Part shown: positions 30,864 to 39,976 of the stretch, in pieces
How positions within the stretch are numbered: the stretch's first letter is position 1
How the letters are laid out: each line of letters begins with the position of its first letter
DNA from: Linnemannia hyalina
Lineage: Eukaryota; Mortierellomycota; Mortierellomycetes; Mortierellales; Mortierellaceae
Assembly: GCA_019671135.1 (NCBI GenBank)
Contig: JAHRHY010000012.1
Coordinates: 186,001 to 250,000, forward strand
DNA length: 64,000 nucleotides
Reading direction: 5' to 3'
Notes under the pieces: generated by a model
Seen by the model: only the letters and a program-made list of their open reading frames with translations
Database searches by the model: none
What the model was told of the DNA's origin: nothing
Program-made: the position numbers and the translations under genes

Positions 30864-32769
30864 CTACCAGTCATCGCCCTCGTCCTGCAAGTTGGTTACA
30901 GCACCAACCGCAAAAAGTGTAACATTGCTCGTCAAATGCATACCCAACCCCGTGTACAATCCACGGACACCCCAAGCAGAGTACCAAGGACGCTGAGCGA
31001 TGCCACCCTTGCTGCCACTGCTAGAGACTCGCTTATGATGCCCACCCTCCTCCTTGATGATCCTGTAGACACAGTCGACCATGCCATAGTAGGGCCTCCT
31101 GCGAGTCTCGACCACAGTCCTGTACTTTTTGGATCCAAGACGACGGTCACCATGGTCGGTCTTGACCTGGATCTGAAGACGCTTCCTGACGGTTTCGATG
31201 GGCAAGCGGATCAGCAATTCGATCGTGTTGAGGCCTAACTCTGCCAGGGAGTACAAAAATGGCGAGTCTGCGGCTGAGAGTTTGAAGACCCGGTCGATGA
31301 TCAAGGGGATCGAGTTTGACAGGAGAGGTGTCAAGGTGTGGTAAATAATGGTAGGGAAGAGGTTGATGCCGCCCCAAAGCGCTGTGAAGCCCTCTTCCTG
31401 GATGATGGTTGAGAAGCAGTTGATCATGCCACTGTACTTGCGCTGCAAGGGGTTGGCAGTCTGCACCACAAGTCTACATGAATTGGTTGGAGCAATTGAA
31501 AATAAGATCAGCATCAGATCCAGGCGGGTCATAGCCATCCAATATGCATGCCTTGGAGATTGTTTTTTTACCTTGTGCGGACGAGCTCGAGGGGCGAGAG
31601 GAGAAAGCCGACGACGAGATGACTGGTGACCATGGTGGCAATGTTGGGTCCGACACGGTCCAGATGTACCAGGGGGATGGTATCGTCATAGAGGTCGAAG
31701 GTGTCGTTCAAGGTCGCCTCCAGCGTCGGCTGAGCAAACAAGTGCATCATTTCGTAGATCCAGTTGGTATATTGACCTAAGCACGCATGCACACACACAG
31801 ACAAACAACGTGGTTTAGAAAGATCAACCAGTCTCTTGTGTTTGATCACTGTCGCATTGGCCTACTGTCAGGAATCACCAAATCGGGACACGCATCGCAA
31901 GATAGATTCTCACTCTATTACCTTTCCACAGTGACATCCAGCCTTCGGTAGGGTGATTGGCAAGATCCGTCATCGCCTTCCACACCCCTCCTTCAATAGG
32001 TGACATCTGGTAATCCGGCCTGGACGCCTCATCGTAAACACTAGGTCGGTAAAGCTCTCCTGACTCGGGGTTGCTCGCTGAACTGATGGGCGCCTGAGAG
32101 TCATAACTGCGATGATGGTCCTGTTCAAATCGGCTACGGACATCGGTGCGCTCGACGCGGCTGTATTCGTTGTATTGGCCGCCATTGCCGGTGTAGTATC
32201 CTCCTGCATTCGCTGCGCCTGCTCGCTCATTGTAGTAGCGGGTTCTTTCTGCCTCTGCTTCTGCCTCAAGTGACCTCTGGTGATCCTGCTCGCGTCGGTG
32301 CTGAACAACAACAAAAAAAAAAAAGTGGGCAGGTGTTAGTAGGATGCTCGTTGGATCAAGATAGTCAAGACAACGCCTTTCTTTCAATGACCCCTCTCCC
32401 CTCTCTCCTTCCTTCCGAATACTGCGTGGTTAGCCTGCTCACCTTTTCGGCGATGTCAAAGTCGTCTCCATTGAATCCATCGTCATTAGGCAAGTACTGA
32501 ACCTGCAACAGCGTCTGTCCAGCCTCAAAGGGTGCAGCAATCGCTAGGGTCATAAACTTAATAAGACCATAACTGGCAAGTTCCTTTGCAGCCGCCTGGG
32601 AGTTGAGTTCGTTCTGGGCGGCGAGCTCTTCCTCGAGGGTGGCGGACGAGAGGGTGTTGTTGTAGTAGGACTGGAGGGGCGAGTCCGAGGCCGAGTAGTA
32701 AGGGCGGAGAGGGTTGGGGCTGTTGGCGTTGGGTGCTCCTCCTGGGGGCGGGTAGCTGTAGTGTGACAT
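30864..32769 (-). CDS. UGO1: Ugo1-like mitochondrial outer-membrane fusion protein
   Basis: Four exons: 32769..32443, 32300..31922, 31776..31572 and 31473..30864, giving 506 aa (yeast Ugo1 is about 500). It is a degenerate mitochondrial-carrier protein: carrier signature PLELVRTR near the third junction and a second P-x-E motif in RLPIETVRKRLQIQV; carrier-type GEEGFTALW-like (QEEGFTALWGG) and MSLWKG motifs are also visible. The N-terminus is a Pro/Ser/Tyr/Asn-rich cytosolic tail without a presequence, and the second exon encodes a long hydrophilic Arg/Glu/Tyr-rich region, both typical of Ugo1. Ugo1 couples the dynamin-like fusion GTPases of the outer and inner membranes (Fzo1, Mgm1). The gene is head-to-head with the RnpA-like gene with 258 bp between start codons. 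Confidence 0.8.
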
Positions 32770-33027
32770 TGCCGGATCCTGATCTGTTCTATTGTTTTTT
32801 TTTGGTTTCTTGTCCTTGTGAGGAAGAAGAAGGATGATGATCAGAGAAGGAAAAGAAAAAAGAGTTTGTCGACATGGTCTTCCACCTCTCTTTCTTACTC
32901 TTCACCAACAACAGAAACCCAGTCGTTTTTCTTTCCGCGTGTCGGATGCGACCGAACAGTCCCGATTTGGAAATTGTCACTCCCACTCTCCTCTCTTCCC
33001 CTTGTCTTCGTACTTGATCTCTAAACA
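32770..33027. promoter_or_regulatory. Shared divergent promoter (UGO1 / RnpA-like gene)
   Basis: 258 bp separate the two start codons. The region is A-rich on the UGO1 side and CT-rich on the other. No clear TATA box. Both products are predicted mitochondrial, so co-regulation is plausible but only inferred. Confidence 0.45.
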
Positions 33028-34932
33028 ATGACCAGAGCAACAACAAGACTCGCTGCATCCACTCACTGGTCTCTTCTCAACCTGCACCATGTACTTCTCC
33101 CAACAACAACCACACCTGCGACTTTCATTCGACAAGCAGCATACTCCACCCGCAAACACGCGTCGGCCTCAGAGCGGGACAATGCCAAGAACAACGGACA
33201 CAGCAACGGTGACAACTTGTCGAGGACAGGACGAACCAATGTGATGCAACACATACCAAGCAGGCAGCATAAGACGAGTGAACCCTCACCTCAGAACAAG
33301 CATCGCACCCACAACTCGCCCACAAAACCAAAACAACCTGACACGACAAAAGACTCTGCGCGTTCACCTCCGACCCCTCCAAAGGTTAACCGCAGCCAAC
33401 AAAAAATGGTGGCGGATCAATGTATCAAGGAACCGTTACCAGAGTCTCAGATAGAGACAACAAGCCGGGAACCATCACGATCAGTCCCCGTTGCGCCGCC
33501 GCCACATGCCAACAGAACCCGGGAGCATACTGCTGCTACCACAGAACGGCTGTACAGGCCTGGATACAAGAACGCCGAGAAGCACGCCGACAGGATCCTG
33601 AGGGCAGACTTCATGATGGCCTCAACCTCACCACACACAGCAGGACCTGGAAGTACGACCCGGCGAAGCAGCGACGACACATCTGGAAAGCAAGAGCCGA
33701 GACGTTCTAATTCAGCAAGTCCGGCGGCTGAGCACCTCTATCCCACGAATTTTCGGACCGTACCCGACACGGAAAGGGTAAGCCGACCGACGCTTGCTTT
33801 TTTAGCATTCAGTGCGACACCGATATGCATCCATGAAGCCCCCCTATTGACGTTTATTTATCAAAATAGATTGAATCAGCGGACAAAGAGGGTGTGCAAC
33901 GGCTGTTCACAAAGCGCTCTGGAACGCGAACAGTCCAAACCGATGCTTTCAGTCTCAAGTCGGCACGAATGACGTTTTTCGAACCCCCAGTTCGTAAGTG
34001 TCCCGCTGGCTCACAAGTCATTGAAACGTCCTGCATAGCATCGATCGTAATTTAGTCCGCACACAACTGACTTGACTTCAACTGCTTTTCTTGCATTATA
34101 CCAAATGACAATAGCAAACGTCCCCAAGTTTGTGGAAAAGGCTATGGAAGAGTACAACCAGGCCATGGCAGCATACCGACTAAACCAACACAAACTGAAC
34201 AAGACTACAGAAAAGTCAACAGGAAAGGACGCCACCACGGACTCCATCACCCCATCAACAGTTACGGAGGCCCCACTGCCAATACCAAAACCTTCACCCT
34301 TCATCCGCCAATACAGCCTCCGCAACCTCCGCCACTACCCCGCAACCATCGACGCCCCACACCCGCCCTACCGCGTCGTCTACGTGATCTCCAAGAAGGT
34401 CGTTTCCAAGCTGGCAATCCACAGAAACCTCTGCCGCAAGAAATTGTCTGCGGCTGTCGAGGCTGTCTTTCGGGAGTACGCCCGCCCCGGCTACGAGTTC
34501 ATGTTCTTTGCAAAACAACAGTGTGTCACTACGTCGCAAATGGATCTGGAAAAGATGTTGATCAAAACCCTCATGGATCCCAACCTCTATGCCGACACTG
34601 CCTCGCGGGACAAAGGTCGATATGCGACACCTGCGAGACCCTTTGGTCAAGTGGCAGCAACGACGGCAACAGCCACCTCTTCACTGCAGCCATCACCATC
34701 AACTACACAGGATTCTGAGGTCGCGAAGAAGTCGGCTGTCAAGATTCGTTGGAAGAACAACCAGCCGCCCCTCAAGTGGAACTGGTGGAAACACGCATTA
34801 CCAAACCCCTTGGGTCGAACTCGCCAACCCGATGAATACTTGGACATGCACTGCCCGAAGCCTCCAGGAGACGAAAACACTGTTAACAGCGCTGAGCACG
34901 AGAACGCACCATCAGCTGAGTCGAAGAAATAA
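33028..34932 (+). CDS. Predicted mitochondrial protein with a bacterial-type RNase P protein (RnpA) domain
   Basis: Three exons, 33028..33777, 33870..33993 and 34115..34932, giving 563 aa. The N-terminus has no acidic residue for 48 residues and is rich in Arg/Thr/Ala with an RQAAYS stretch, as expected of a mitochondrial presequence. Residues 60-240 are disordered. From about residue 254 the order follows bacterial RnpA: a leading helix/strand (KEGVQRLFTKRSGTRTV, then DAFSLKSARMTFF), then YRVVYVISKKVVSKLAIHRN (372-396, carrying the SKK...RN signature, where bacteria have SKKxGxAVxRNxxKR), a basic helix (RKKLSAAVEAVFREY), a strand (GYEFMFFAKQQC) and a closing helix (DLEKMLIKTL). An insert of roughly 75 residues separates the first strand from the RN motif. 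RnpA binds RNase P RNA for tRNA 5' maturation. The domain call rests on motif order by eye. Confidence 0.68.
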
Positions 34933-35032
34933 AACGCCCCTTTCGTTTTTGACAGATAATTTATTGGTGTTGCCAACGTGGACGTACAACAACATGATGA
35001 GTCAAAAAAATGCACGAACGTGGAATACACAG

Positions 35033-38000
35033 TTACTCAACAGGCGTCTCAGTTCGGACAGGCTCCTCGAATGAGAAGCAGGACGCGTTTGCAAGTACTG
35101 CAAGCGACCTGATCTTGGACAGGACTTCAGGCGACTCGAGCACCGAGGCAGGCAGCGGTGGGTAGGACGTGGGCAAATGCTAAAAGGCATGAAAAAAGGC
35201 AGAAACCTGTTAGGAATACCGTTCTGTCGAACAACAAGAAGTAATCCCAGGCTCTGTATATCAAAGCGTTACCTTGGGTTCCGTAAATGCGATATGCGCG
35301 TTGAGGATGGTGTGGCACAACGCGAAGCGGATCATGAACTGGCGCAAGAATTCATCCTGCAGGAATCGTCGCAATGGTTTTTCTATGATATAAACGCGCA
35401 AAAAGAACGTAAGATGAGTATTCATCTCATTGTTTGGAAGAAAAACACCTGTACAAAAAAGTCCAGTCCTCCTACCCAATGGTGCGGCAGCCATAAGTTC
35501 GGCGATCTTTCCTTCTGCCTGTGTGATCAAGCCAGTGCACTGTTCCCATGTGTCTGGACTGATTTGAGCGATCCCGCAAATGAAACTGAAGGCAAGCAGA
35601 GGAGCGTGCAAGAACAAGGTAAAGAGTCCTCCAATTTGAGATGTGTCTATTTATCAAGAACAGTAATTGAAAGTTAAAGGCCGAGCTAAGTTTCGAGTGC
35701 ATACCAACCGGTTATATTGTAATGGCAACCATACCTGGAATAGAATCAGGGTACTCTGTGGGTGACAAAAGGCTCATGAAAGGGTGATTAAACACACGTG
35801 GCATATCCTATTAGCAAGAAATGAGAAACGTGTTAATATGGATCTAGGCCCATTAAGACCGCAAAAACATGAGCAACACGTTCCGTGAAATAACTTACAG
35901 CGAACGCCACGCTGTTGCTGCTATCGACAATCAGGAACATGGGTTTTCTTGTGAACGGGACCAGATCTCCTGGGTGAAGACAGTGGCTGATGCTCTGCTG
36001 CTCTGCGTCCGAGCCTTCCAAAACCTTACGAGCGTTGGTCAGAATACCCCCGTGATATCCTGAAGAAAGTCAACATGCATTGTTGGTTAATACCGAGAGC
36101 ACAGCGCATAGAATAAAGAAATTAGAAAAGATAGTATCGGACGCGACAATTTACCTTTGGCGCCTGAAGTATCAGGGTTTGACCGCTTAGAACCATCCGC
36201 AGAAAGGTAAATCAACATAGCCGAGTCACTCGAAACCTCCTATAAATGCAATGAAGACGAGTTAGCATCCCATGGATCAACCAACCTGCCTACAGCAGTT
36301 CGTCCATTCTAGCAAATAACGAGAGAACCATGATGTACCTTGAATGCGGTGGCGAGGTAGACCATGAGTTGGCTGAGAGTTGGTCGGTAGAGGAGATACT
36401 TGTGCGGATTTGACCGTTTTGGCGATTTCTCTGTAGTCCTGCGCTGGGTGCCGATAGTCTCCTCTGCTGGCTCTTCTTTGATAGTGGCGCTGACACTGCT
36501 GTCTGCCGCATTCACTCCACTGGCAGCAACTGCTACTGCACTTGGCACGGCTTCCTTGGCTGCTCCATCTGTTGCTCCCTTGATCAAAGAAGTCTCGCGC
36601 TCTAAGACATTATCAATTAATTACAGTATTAGAGGCGTTTTGGGTGCTTACAAAATATAGAAACCATGTATGAGCGTGACGCTTACCAAGAGATTGGAGA
36701 ATGCGGTACATGTCGATCGTCAGCTCTGAAAACTTGATCTGGTTGTGAGCGTTGCCAACAAGAATTGCCTCCTGCAGCTTGAGCTTGGTCGATGTGGGGC
36801 CATCCTTGTCCAGGGCAGTAGAGATGACTTTGCTTGTCTGAAGGCGCCTTGTCAGTGGCAAGCAGTTTCCTGATGAGTTGGTGGGGTGCAGTTTCTTCTC
36901 CGCCTAAATATGTGGGTAAATAACTGAGTGCTATCAGCGACAGTCTAAGTTCCATAGAGCGTGGCTGAACTCATGATGTAAACGTAAACTTACATTGGTA
37001 AAAGTCGAGACTTCCTGAAGTACGAGTTGCCATTCTGCTGCGTCTGGTGGTCGGTAGATGTCGATGTATTCCTTGACCAGTGATGCGAGCTCCTCCTTCA
37101 GCGTTGTGATGATCTCACGGTTGTTGAGGAGAAGACAAACAACTGTGAAACGGGCGTAGTAGCGAAGCTTCTTGATCATGAGGGCAGAACTATTAACACA
37201 TTCAAACAATAAGGAAATTTGTTAATCATCTGTAGAGGATAGCACGAAAGAAGGTTGTGGATCGCAAGTCAACGCCGACAGAGCCTTACTTTTTCATCTC
37301 GGAAATTTCGTGGAAGTAGCGTCTCTCACGGATGGCATCATAAAAGACATAGGATTCCTGCAGGTAGTTTGTCTCGCTCGTTCGCAAACTATGATGGAGA
37401 AACAAGGCGATGCGGAGGGTCAATGCCACATCCGTTCTGTATCCGGTGAGGGATCATTGCAAACATCCACGTAGTAGTTTGTCCTAGAAAACTCCTTGAG
37501 TCTTACTAGTAGTGGTAGTAGAGCTGTCCAATCTTGGAGGCGATCTCACCGACCTCCCATCTTTTCAATCCGTAGCTGTTCTCCAACACAAACCTATGGG
37601 TTGATACAATGAGATAGCTTTACAGTTTAGCCGCAGATAAAGAAATAGTTCAAAACACAGGATTGCGGTCGAGGTGGCTAATTCGCCAGGCCCTTTTTAC
37701 CCTCCCCCTTTCACGCTCTGTGGGAATATGGACCTTACCGGTGCTGTTGTTGAAATTTCCATAGCTAGAAGGAGGATATTGAAGGAGATAAAACAGAACG
37801 CGGTCAGAGGAATATGTCGGCGGGTAAACTGTCCATTTGCATGAATCTTAGCCGAACGAACTAGGCCAGCGTCCGTGGGGAGGCTTTTTTTATTTCCTTC
37901 TTTTGTTTACCTTGGAAAAGATCTCGAACGTCTTTTGAAAGTAGGGCTGCCACTGCTTTGCGCCAGTTGGAGGTAGTTCTCTATCGATGGATAGAAATAA

Positions 38001-38512
38001 CAGGGACCATCATCAATACCGATTGAAAAAATAATCAAAGCGGAAGCTCTTTCCCCCCTTGATCACCTTCCTCAGGAGTATTGTTGAGCCCAAGGCTGCT
38101 ACTTGGCCTTCGTAAACAAAAATTACCTCAAGCCAGCAAAGAATTGTTGGCTCTTTTCCAGCAGGTATTGAAACTCCTCGACCTACAAAATGTTGACAGT
38201 GGTAATAGAGGATGTCGTGAGAATAAGGTCCGCGCTCCTCTATGCCTTATTTTTCCATGTTTACGCTTATCATGTCGAGGTTATTAATAAGCAGACACAT
38301 ACCACTGTTTGGTTTTGACGTGCGATTGCCTCTGCTGTCACGGCATTGGTCGAGACAACATCCTCCATGGGGACAGGCTCGGCAGCGAGTGCTGGTGCTG
38401 TGGTGTTATTGGTCGTGGTTGCGGTGGGAGTAGTTGCGGCCGGAGTAGTGGCACCCGAGGCGGGTGTTGTTCCAGCTGCAGACTGCTGTGGGGTTGCGGC
38501 GGATGGGTCCAT
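35033..38512 (-). CDS. SCAI: SCAI (suppressor of cancer cell invasion) homologue
   Basis: Fifteen exons give 656 aa (human SCAI about 606): 38512..38303, 38182..38127, 37980..37911, 37764..37739, 37593..37507, 37388..37290, 37189..36994, 36903..36687, 36601..36339, 36239..36155, 36059..35899, 35807..35735, 35646..35476, 35382..35273, 35179..35033. All phases match. Strong family stretches: EFQYLLEKSQQFFAGLRELP, GAKQWQPYFQKTFEIFSKLW, YGLKRWEVGEIASKIGQLYY, HYYLRTSETNYLQES, KKLRYYARFTVVCLLLNN, PHKYLLYRPTLSQLMVYLAT, KPMFLIVDSSNSVAFA. In animals SCAI represses MRTF/SRF-driven transcription and acts in DNA-break repair; the fungal role is unknown. An Ala/Thr/Pro-rich N-terminus is lineage-specific. 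An upstream ATG at 38566 is possible but weaker. The 26-nt exon 37764..37739 is unusually small. It converges on the RnpA-like gene, with 100 bp between the stops. Confidence 0.92.
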
Positions 38513-39976
38513 GGTGGAGGGAGTGAGAGAGGGGCGTGAAGGAGAGGTGGCTGACTTCCAGGGCAAGGGGCGATGAGGGCTGATGACTTGTCAAAAATGA
38601 ATGAGAGGACAAGCAGGGAAGGAATGGATCAGCGGGGCAGAGCTTAGAAGCGGAAAAAAAGAGAACAAAATGAAAAAGGACAACGAGGTCAGGCAGGTCA
38701 AGAAAAAACGAAATAAAGAAGTGGCAAAGGGTGGCAAGCTGCAATGCGGGGATGGACAGTCAGCCGAATTGGACGAAGTGGTGTGACTGTGTCTGACACC
38801 AGAATAAAGAAATGATCAAAGGCTAAAAGGCAGACGCGTTTTTGGTTTGTGAAAGTCGTTTTTTAACTTGACGAGAACAAGGGATACAGAAGGTTGTTCA
38901 GTCTTGGTATTCACCTTGAGTACAAGATTCGTCCAGGCCGCCGGTCTCCAAACTAGCTGGAGACACTTGTACGGATTCCCGGCAATCATATCTTGTCAGT
39001 GACGCGCTTAACCTTTGGAGTAGAGATCCTGGCCCTGGTAGGGAAGACGCAAAGGATGCTGAGGAAGCGCTTTCTATTCGCTTCCTATGCCTCGCCACAG
39101 GACTGCTTGGTAGTGGCCCCGACGCCATCGACGGAGCTATGCAATACGGAAGGTTTATGCCTGCTGTAATGAAAACACGATCTGTTTCAAGTTGTACCTG
39201 AACATCTCGCTTGCTTGTGCGCGCTTCACTACTTCTCCTTGCAAAGGACGCGTTCATCATTTACACGCCGTCAACAACGACACCGTTCGCCCCTAGCGAT
39301 TCAATTGCCAACTTAGCGGGGGAGAGTGATTGATTCTAATCGAGTCTGGAGTAATGACACCAACTATCCCTGCTGCCTTCTCGACGGCTGCCATCGAAAA
39401 ATAATTACATTGTTAGTAGTTAGGATGAGCATGCAACGTCAGGATGAGATCGAATAAGAAATAAACAGAACAATGAACGACGATCGTTCGATGCCCATTT
39501 AGCAACCAATCCATCCCTCGACCGTCCCATCAGCCGACCGTTAAACAAAGGAAGACAAACGATCGCCCTAACATACGCCTCTTCCTCTCTCTCTCTGTTC
39601 CCTCGACCGGGCCAAGGAAGATTTCAAAGTTTACGGCCAAATCAGAACATTGTCTGCCCCATCAATCCCTCTCCCTCTCGTCTCTCCCATGCCCTCTCTC
39701 GGGGCCCTTTGTTGCTACTCGTCATTGCTCGCCCCCAGTTTGTCTTTACTATTTTAATGGGCCCTGGTGCCCACCTTTTTTTTCTTTGTCTTTCATTCAT
39801 CATCCAAATATTCCCTTCCTCTTTACCCCTTTCTCTCTCTCAACGAAGTTTCCCTTCGTCAACTTATACGCAGACCCTATACCAATACCAAATACCAAGA
39901 CCACAACTCTTACATTTCACTCATACCAATACACACATACCCATACACACATACCCTTTCCTTCTCAGCTCACAAC
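38513..39976. other. Intergenic, upstream of SCAI and of the aspartic protease
   Basis: Holds the SCAI promoter, a minus-strand 120-codon frame (39260-38898) without recognisable features, and the CT- and CA-rich leader of the protease gene (about 39580-39970). An in-frame ATG at 39767 would add 70 low-complexity residues to the protease and is regarded as leader. No gene called with confidence. Confidence 0.5.

Noticed and set aside
38898..39260. 120-codon minus-strand frame
   Set aside because: Ser/Arg-rich without domain features; could be a small gene but nothing supports it beyond the open frame.
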